NCBI GenBank assembly: GCA_021732005.1
Contig: JAKFVT010000042.1
Span: 59,872 to 123,871 of the forward strand
Origin: Mycobacterium sp.
GTDB lineage: Bacteria; Actinomycetota; Actinomycetes; Mycobacteriales; Mycobacteriaceae
Direction of reading: 5' to 3'
Length of the DNA stretch: 64,000 nucleotides
The number at the start of each line of letters is the position of its first letter. Position 1 is the stretch's first letter. Position numbers and translations under genes: made by a program. Shown one piece after another: positions 58,729-64,000 of the stretch. The notes beneath the pieces were generated by a model, which worked only from the letters and a program-made list of their open reading frames with translations, was not told where the DNA came from and ran no database searches.

Positions 58729-58794
58729 ATGCCACCGGTCGTCATGGTCGAACCCGGGCCGACGAACCCGTCGGCACCGGGCGGGAACCCGTGA
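58729..58794 (+). CDS. Possible leader peptide before yrbEA
   Basis: A 21-residue frame (MPPVVMVEPGPTNPSAPGGN, then P) ends in a GTGA overlap with the yrbEA start, as all later genes of this operon do. GAGGAG is ~35 bases upstream, too far to serve it. It could couple translation, or be chance. Confidence 0.25.
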   Translation: MPPVVMVEPGPTNPSAPGGNP

Positions 58795-59561
58795 CCGCGA
58801 CGTACCCACTGACCAAGCCGGTACGGGCATTCGGCGGGTTCATCGCCATGTCGCTGGACACCTTGGTCGCCATGTTCCGGCCCCCGTTCGCCTGGCGTGA
58901 ATACCTGCTGCAGACCTGGTTCGTGGCCCGCGTTTCAGTGCTTCCTGCACTCATGCTCACCTTGCCGTACTCGGTGCTGCTGGTGTTCACCTTCAATATC
59001 CTGCTCGGCGAATTCGGTGCCACCGACTTCTCCGGCACGGGTGCCGCAATCGGCACCGTGAACCAAATCGGGCCCATCGTGACCGTTTTGGTTGTTTCGG
59101 GCGCCGGAGCCACTGCCATGTGCGCCGATCTGGGAGCGCGCACCATCCGGGAAGAACTCGACGCCCTACGGGTGATGGGCATCAATCCGATTCAGGCACT
59201 GGTGGTTCCACGGGTGCTCGCGGCCACCACCGTTGCGCTGGCACTGTCGGCGACCGTGATCCTGGCGGGGCTGACCGGCGCCTACATCTTCTGCGTCTAC
59301 ATCCAGCATGTCTCCCCCGGCGCGTTCGCCGCCGGCATGACCCTGCTGACCGGCACGGGTGATGTCATCGTCTCGCTCACCAAGGCAACACTTTTCGGTC
59401 TTTCCGCCGGCCTGATCGCGTGTTACAAAGGCATCTCGGTAGGAGGTGGCCCGGCCGGTGTCGGCAACGCGGTCAACGAGACTGTCGTGTTCACCTTCAT
59501 GGTGCTGTTCGCGATCAACGTGATCGTGACCGCCGTGGGAATCCAGTTCACGGTGGGATGA
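58791..59561 (+). CDS. MCE-associated permease YrbEA (MlaE family)
   Basis: A 256-residue integral membrane subunit of the Mce lipid importer. The MlaE-family core ARTIREELDALRVMGINPIQ (~120) is the coupling region for the ATPase (MceG, encoded elsewhere). There are five or six hydrophobic helices, and ISVGGGPAGVGNAVNETVVF near the C-terminus. The opening VRAFGGFIAMSLDTLVAMFR is the usual N-terminal amphipathic helix. GTG start. I cannot assign the operon to a numbered mce cluster from what is visible. Confidence 0.93.
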   Translation: MTATYPLTKPVRAFGGFIAMSLDTLVAMFRPPFAWREYLLQTWFVARVSVLPALMLTLPYSVLLVFTFNILLGEFGATDFSGTGAAIGTVNQIGPIVTVLVVSGAGATAMCADLGARTIREELDALRVMGINPIQALVVPRVLAATTVALALSATVILAGLTGAYIFCVYIQHVSPGAFAAGMTLLTGTGDVIVSLTKATLFGLSAGLIACYKGISVGGGPAGVGNAVNETVVFTFMVLFAINVIVTAVGIQFTVG

Positions 59562-59571
59562 GGCTGCCCCG

Positions 59572-60426
59572 GTGAGTGTCAGCACGCCCAGCGGATTGCA
59601 CCCGAAGCTGCTCAGCGGTGTGCAAAGCGCCACCACGGGGTGGAAGCGGATCGGTGCCCAAACCCGGTTCTATGTGACGACTTTGGTGGCCATCCCGGAG
59701 GCGGTGACCCGCTACCACAAAGAGCTGTTGCGCCTCATCGCCCAGATGGGCCTCGGCGCTGGCGCCCTCGCGGTCGTGGGCGGCACCGTCGCGATCGTCG
59801 GATTCCTGACCATGACCACCGGCGCGCTGGTCGCCGTACAGGGCTATAACCAGTTGTCCTCAGTAGGTTTCGAGGCGTTGACCGGTTTTGCGTCGGCCTT
59901 CTTCAACGTCCGCCTCATCGTGCCCGGGACCGTGTCGGTGGCGTTGTCCGCCACCATCGGCGCCGGGGCCACCGCACAGCTGGGCGCGATGAGGATCAAC
60001 GAGGAGATCGACGCACTCGAGGTGATCGGCATCCGCTCGGTCACCTACCTGGCGTCGACTCGCGTCCTGGCCGGCGTGATCGTCGTGATCCCGCTGTACT
60101 GCATCGCCGTCATGATGGCGTTTCTGGCGGCGCGCACCGGAACGGTCGCCATCTACGGGCAGGGCTCAGGCGTATACGACCACTACTTCAACACCTTCCT
60201 CAATCCCACCGACGTGATCTGGTCATTCATGCAATCCGTGGCGATAACCGTCGTGATCATGCTCGTGCACACCTATTACGGCTTCACCGCGAAGGGCGGG
60301 CCGGCCGGTGTGGGCGAGGCGGTCGGCCGCGCGGTGCGCACGTCGATGGTGGTGGCAGCGGTCGAGATCGTGATGATCTCCCTGGCCGTCTACGGCCAGT
60401 CGGGCAACTTCAATCTGGCCGGGTGA
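59572..60426 (+). CDS. MCE-associated permease YrbEB (MlaE family)
   Basis: Second permease subunit, 284 residues. The MlaE core is GAMRINEEIDALEVIGIRSV (~140), and the C-terminal motif is GFTAKGGPAGVGEAVGRAVR. It starts 10 bases after yrbEA and ends one base before the mceA start. YrbEA and YrbEB form the heterodimeric channel below the Mce hexamer. Confidence 0.94.
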   Translation: MSVSTPSGLHPKLLSGVQSATTGWKRIGAQTRFYVTTLVAIPEAVTRYHKELLRLIAQMGLGAGALAVVGGTVAIVGFLTMTTGALVAVQGYNQLSSVGFEALTGFASAFFNVRLIVPGTVSVALSATIGAGATAQLGAMRINEEIDALEVIGIRSVTYLASTRVLAGVIVVIPLYCIAVMMAFLAARTGTVAIYGQGSGVYDHYFNTFLNPTDVIWSFMQSVAITVVIMLVHTYYGFTAKGGPAGVGEAVGRAVRTSMVVAAVEIVMISLAVYGQSGNFNLAG

Positions 60427-60427
60427 G

Positions 60428-61810
60428 ATGGACACCCGACCCGGCGAGAACCGTCTTCCCGACGGCTGGTGGACCGTCATCCTCGTGGCGGCGATCGGTG
60501 TCTTCTTCTTCGTGACCGGAACAGCGTTCGCCGGGACGTTTCGTTCCTACGTGCCGGTCACGGTGACCTCGGACCGCTCCGGACTCGTCATGGAGACCGG
60601 CGCCAAGGTGAAGATGCGCGGAGTGCAGGTCGGACGCGTCGCCGACATCGGCGGTGGCCACGGCCCGGCCAGTCTGCGACTCGAGATCGATCCCGACCAG
60701 ATCCGTTACATCCCCGCGAATGTCGGCGCTCAGATCAGGTCGACCACCGTTTTCGGCGCCAAGTTCGTCGACCTGGTTTACCCCGACGACCCGAGCCCGA
60801 AGCGCTTGGCCGCCGGCGCGGTACTGCGCTCGGCCAACGTCACCACCGAGGTGAACACCGTCTTCGAGAACGTCGTCAACCTGCTCGGCATGGTCGACCC
60901 CGCCAAACTGAACGCCGTGCTGACGGCGGTCGCCGACGGAGTTCGCGGGCAGGGCCCCCGGATGGGCCAGGCGACCACCGACCTCAACCAGGTCCTCACA
61001 GCACTCAACGAGCGCAGCGACACGATCCGCGCGGATTGGCGATCCTTCAAGAACTTCAACGACACCTACGCCGCGGCCGCACCCGACATCGTGGCCATCC
61101 TCAACTCCGCCAGCACCGTCAGCTCCACCATCGCCGACCGATCACAGGCATTGGACACGTTGCTGCTCAACACGATCGGTTTCGCCCAGTCCGGCCACGA
61201 CCTGCTGGAGAGCAGTGGCGGAAACCTGGTACGCGCGGCCAACATCCTGGAGCCCACGACGGCATTGCTGCTCAAGTACAACCCCGTTTACACCTGCTGG
61301 CTGCAAGGTGCGACCTGGACGCTGAACAATGGCGGCTACGAGGCCTGGGGCGGCAAGGACGGCAAGTCCGCGGTGTTCGACGTCGCCCTACTACTGGGCA
61401 ACGACCCATATCAGTATCCGGACAACCTGCCCGTCGTCGGGGCCAAAGGCGGCCCGGGTGGAAAACCCGGCTGCGGGTCGCTACCGGACGTCACCAAGAA
61501 CTTCCCCGTGCGCGAGCTCGTCACCAACACCGGTTGGGGCACGGGCCTGGACATCCGGCCCAATCCCGGCCTGGGACATCCCTGTTGGGCTGACTGGTTC
61601 CCGGTGACTCGCGGCAATCCGCGGCCGCCCAGCATCCGGCAGTGCCTGCCCGGCCCCGCTCCGGGCCCTGACCCAGGTCCGGGCATGCCGCCCTACGGTG
61701 CGGCCTGGTACGGCCCCGGTGGCGTGCCGCTGTGGCCGGGTGTCCCGCCCGCCCCGGAACCTGCTGCAGCACAGCCGCAATCGAGTCCACCGACGGAAGG
61801 CCGGCCGTGA
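60428..61810 (+). CDS. mceA: MceA-family protein
   Basis: A 460-residue subunit. The N-terminal membrane anchor is at ~17-38, followed by the MCE domain (TSDRSGLVMETGAKVKMRGV, YIPANVGAQIRSTTVFGAKF), a helical region, and the MceA tail with PYQYPDNLPVVGAKGGPGG and a conserved Cys. A Pro-rich extension (~405-460) ends the protein. Comparison with the orphan MceA in the mobile element shows the same layout but clearly different sequence, so the orphan is not a copy of this gene. Confidence 0.95.
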   Translation: MDTRPGENRLPDGWWTVILVAAIGVFFFVTGTAFAGTFRSYVPVTVTSDRSGLVMETGAKVKMRGVQVGRVADIGGGHGPASLRLEIDPDQIRYIPANVGAQIRSTTVFGAKFVDLVYPDDPSPKRLAAGAVLRSANVTTEVNTVFENVVNLLGMVDPAKLNAVLTAVADGVRGQGPRMGQATTDLNQVLTALNERSDTIRADWRSFKNFNDTYAAAAPDIVAILNSASTVSSTIADRSQALDTLLLNTIGFAQSGHDLLESSGGNLVRAANILEPTTALLLKYNPVYTCWLQGATWTLNNGGYEAWGGKDGKSAVFDVALLLGNDPYQYPDNLPVVGAKGGPGGKPGCGSLPDVTKNFPVRELVTNTGWGTGLDIRPNPGLGHPCWADWFPVTRGNPRPPSIRQCLPGPAPGPDPGPGMPPYGAAWYGPGGVPLWPGVPPAPEPAAAQPQSSPPTEGRP

Positions 61811-62835
61811 AGGACAACCTCGCGGGCGCTGTGTGGCGTCTCGGCATCTTCCTGACGGTGTGCCTCCTCGGCGCATTCGCGCTGCTGGCCATCTTCGCCC
61901 AGTTCCGGTTCACCACCGGCACGGTCTACAACGCCGTGTTCACCAACGTCACCGGACTGAAGAAGGGAGACTTCGTCCGGGTCGCCGGCGTCGAGGTGGG
62001 CAAGGTCGAGGACATCCGAATCAACCGTGACGCGACCGTGCGAGTCGAATTCTCGGCAGCCGACCCGCTGGTGCTCACCGAAGGAACTCGGGCGATCATT
62101 CGCTATGACAACGTCATCGGCGGGCGGTTCCTGGCGCTCGACGAAGGTACGGGCGGGGTCAAACGCCTGTCGGCGGGCCAGACCATCCCCGTCGACCGTA
62201 CCGCGCCCGCATTGGACCTCGACTCGGTGATCGGCGGATTCAAGCCGCTGTTCCGTGCCCTGAGTCCGGATCAGGTGAACGCGCTGAGCTCTCAGCTCAA
62301 CCAGGCCTTGCAGGGGCAGGGAGCGACGATCGGCTCCTTCCTCAATCAGGCCGCGATACTGACCAATACCCTGGCCGACCGCGATCAGTTGATCAGTGAG
62401 GTCATCACCAACCTCGACGCGGTTCTGGGCGCACTGGGCAGTCAAACCGCCCAACTCGACAAAGCCGTCACCAACCTGACGGGTTTGGTGCAGGCCCTCG
62501 ACGCCCGCCGGGGCGACGTCGCCGCCGCGTTCACCTCCACAAGCGCGGCCGCGGGCAGCGTCGCCGATCTGCTCGCAGGCGCCCGTGCACCGTTCCAGAA
62601 GGTGGTCCACGAAACCGACCGGGTCTCGTCGATCGCGGTGGCCGATCACGAGTACCTGGAGAAGTTGATCGACACGCTGCCGGACAAATACCGCGCCCTG
62701 CAGCGGCAGGGAATGTACGGCGACTTCTTCAGTTTCTACCTCTGCGATCTGATACTGAAGTTGAACGGCAAAGGCGGACAACCGGTTTTCGTCAAGGTGG
62801 CCGGGCAGGACACCGGGCGGTGCGCGCCGAAGTGA
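61807..62835 (+). CDS. mceB: MceB-family protein
   Basis: A 342-residue Mce subunit. The anchor helix is at ~10-32, the MCE domain at ~40-115 (FTNVTGLKKGDFVRVAGVEV, TRAIIRYDNVIGGRFLALD), then long helical repeats (SQLNQALQGQGATIGSFLNQ) and a short C-terminal tail with FSFYLCDLIL. GTGA overlap with mceA and with mceC. Part of the periplasmic needle that carries lipids inward. Confidence 0.95.
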   Translation: MKDNLAGAVWRLGIFLTVCLLGAFALLAIFAQFRFTTGTVYNAVFTNVTGLKKGDFVRVAGVEVGKVEDIRINRDATVRVEFSAADPLVLTEGTRAIIRYDNVIGGRFLALDEGTGGVKRLSAGQTIPVDRTAPALDLDSVIGGFKPLFRALSPDQVNALSSQLNQALQGQGATIGSFLNQAAILTNTLADRDQLISEVITNLDAVLGALGSQTAQLDKAVTNLTGLVQALDARRGDVAAAFTSTSAAAGSVADLLAGARAPFQKVVHETDRVSSIAVADHEYLEKLIDTLPDKYRALQRQGMYGDFFSFYLCDLILKLNGKGGQPVFVKVAGQDTGRCAPK

Positions 62836-64000
62836 AGTCCTTTTCCGAACGCAACCCGGTCATCCTCGGGGCAATCGGCGCCGTCGTCATCGCCGGGATC
62901 GTGATGGGTGCGCTGAATTGGCAGAAGCTGCCGTTCCTCAATCCTGGCCGCAACTACTCCGCGTTTTTCGCCGAGGCAGGCGGCCTGTTCACCGGGGCCA
63001 CTGTCGAGGTGTCGGGCTTGCCGGTCGGCAAGGTGTCCAGCATCGAACTCGACGGCCCGCAGGTGTTGGTGACCTTCCGGATCAACGGCGACGTCCACCT
63101 CGGTGAACGCACGCTCGCCGCCATCAAGACGAAGGGACTGCTGGGCACGAAGATGCTGGATGTCACTCCGCGCGGTGACGGCGCGCTGGCCGGCCCCATC
63201 CCGCGGGACCGAACCACCTCGCCCTATCAGCTCCCCGACGCCCTCGGCGACCTCACCACCACCATCAGCGGGCTTGACACCCAACAGCTTTCGCAGTCGC
63301 TGTCGACGATGGCCGAGACGTTCGCCCACACGCCGCCCGACCTGCATCAGGCGGTCGTCGGAGTGTCCCGGTTCGCCGACACCCTCAACAAGCAGGATGC
63401 CCAGCTGCGCAACCTGTTGGCCAATGCGGCCAAGACTACTCAGGTCCTCGCCGAACGCACCGACCAGATCGTCGAACTCGTGCGTCAGACCAACTCACTG
63501 CTGATCGCGCTCAACGCGCAGAGCGCGGGCCTCGACCAACTGTGGCAGAAGCTTTCCGACGTCTCGCGGCAACTCAAGGGTTTCATCGCCGAGAACCGCA
63601 CTCAGCTCAAACCAGCGCTGGAGAAGCTCAACGGTGTCCTGACGATCGTCGATGACCGCAAGGGCCGCGTGCAGGAAGCGATCAAGCGGCTCAACAGCTA
63701 TGCGATGTCACTGGGCGAGTCGGTGTCGTCCGGACCGTTCTTCAAGGCCTACCTGGCGAACCTGTTTCCCGGGCAGTTCGTGCAGCCGTTCATCGACGCC
63801 GCATTCTCCGATCTCGGCGTCGACCCGGCGACCCTGCTGCCGTCCCTGCGGACCGACCCACAAATCGGCCAACCTGGCATACCGGCGCTGCCGGTGCCGT
63901 ACCCGCGGACCGGGCAGGGCGGTGAACCGCACCTGAATCTGCCCGACGCCATCACCGGTAAGCCAGGCGATCCGCGCTACCCCTACCGGGAGCCGCTGCC
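62832..64000 (+). CDS. mceC: MceC-family protein (3' end off window)
   Basis: About 389 codons visible before the right edge. The anchor is at ~8-28 (PVILGAIGAVVIAGIVMGAL), the MCE domain at ~40-115 (FFAEAGGLFTGATVEVSGLP, LAAIKTKGLLGTKMLDVTP), then the helical segment (SRFADTLNKQDAQLRNLLAN) and a Pro-rich tail starting near 355. Its GTG overlaps the mceB stop. The remaining mceD-F genes should follow outside. Confidence 0.93.
   Translation, partial: MKSFSERNPVILGAIGAVVIAGIVMGALNWQKLPFLNPGRNYSAFFAEAGGLFTGATVEVSGLPVGKVSSIELDGPQVLVTFRINGDVHLGERTLAAIKTKGLLGTKMLDVTPRGDGALAGPIPRDRTTSPYQLPDALGDLTTTISGLDTQQLSQSLSTMAETFAHTPPDLHQAVVGVSRFADTLNKQDAQLRNLLANAAKTTQVLAERTDQIVELVRQTNSLLIALNAQSAGLDQLWQKLSDVSRQLKGFIAENRTQLKPALEKLNGVLTIVDDRKGRVQEAIKRLNSYAMSLGESVSSGPFFKAYLANLFPGQFVQPFIDAAFSDLGVDPATLLPSLRTDPQIGQPGIPALPVPYPRTGQGGEPHLNLPDAITGKPGDPRYPYREPL

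Noticed and set aside
1..64000. Insertion sequences
   Set aside because: No transposase-like frame or terminal inverted repeats with target duplications were seen.

Overview
The window looks like a chromosomal segment of a non-tuberculous mycobacterium (Mycobacterium/Mycolicibacterium sensu lato). The evidence is high GC with many GTG starts, secreted glycine-rich proteins of the PGRS kind, an mce operon, an MmpL transporter, a deazaflavin-dependent (Ddn-like) reductase, and a pgm-crcB-crcB-DUF190 block that I recall having the same order as Rv3068c-Rv3071 of M. tuberculosis.

Left chromosomal arm (1-24.7 kb). An OtsB1-like trehalose-phosphate phosphatase runs off the left edge behind PEP synthase (ppsA). 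Next come a SpoIIAA-like protein, a GAF-ANTAR RNA-binding sensor and a phasin-like protein. A FadR-type regulator then precedes a tightly packed catabolic operon (acyl-CoA ligase, class II aldolase, ACMSD-like amidohydrolase) that meets a convergent 2-hydroxyacid dehydrogenase end to end. Two secreted PGRS-type proteins that carry a signal peptide in place of a PE domain follow. One of them is fused to a GH5 endoglycoceramidase-like domain. Between them two 5'-truncated genes lie back to back across a 7-bp scar. ctaD (cytochrome aa3 oxidase subunit I), a Mg-type P-type ATPase, and DUF5994 and DUF3297 proteins complete the arm.

Mobile element (24,735-48,217). About 23.5 kb is bounded by a 47-bp exact direct repeat of the 3' half of a tRNA-Ala(GGC) gene. 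The complete tRNA is rebuilt at the right end. Inside is the backbone of an actinomycete integrative and conjugative element (AICE, pSAM2 type): an FtsK/TraSA translocase, a RepSA-like HUH rolling-circle initiator, Xis and a tyrosine integrase in one overlapping operon, plus a SCO3933-family regulator, an XRE regulator, and NUDIX and HD proteins. The cargo points to lipids: two hotdog thioesterases, an alpha/beta hydrolase, an MmpL exporter with a DUF6188 partner, an AraC-P450 pair, an orphan MceA, and three TetR regulators, one of them a frameshifted KstR-like gene. Between the integrase and the right att site is an ABC-three-component (ABC-3C) conflict system whose ATPase has lost its middle. 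Both ends carry the same 11-bp sequence repeated every 12 bp, which look like integrase arm sites. Next to the left arm sites are three abutting GAA-loop hairpins.

Right chromosomal arm (48.2-64 kb). An MFS transporter is coupled to pgm, followed by paired fluoride-channel genes, a DUF190 protein, a cupin, small membrane and secreted proteins, and a Septum_form-type lipoprotein. A three-gene signalling module (REC-PP2C phosphatase, CHASE3-type histidine kinase, Rcp1-like receiver) has ATGA overlaps throughout. The window ends in an mce import operon (yrbEA-yrbEB-mceA-mceB-mceC) with MceC cut by the right edge.
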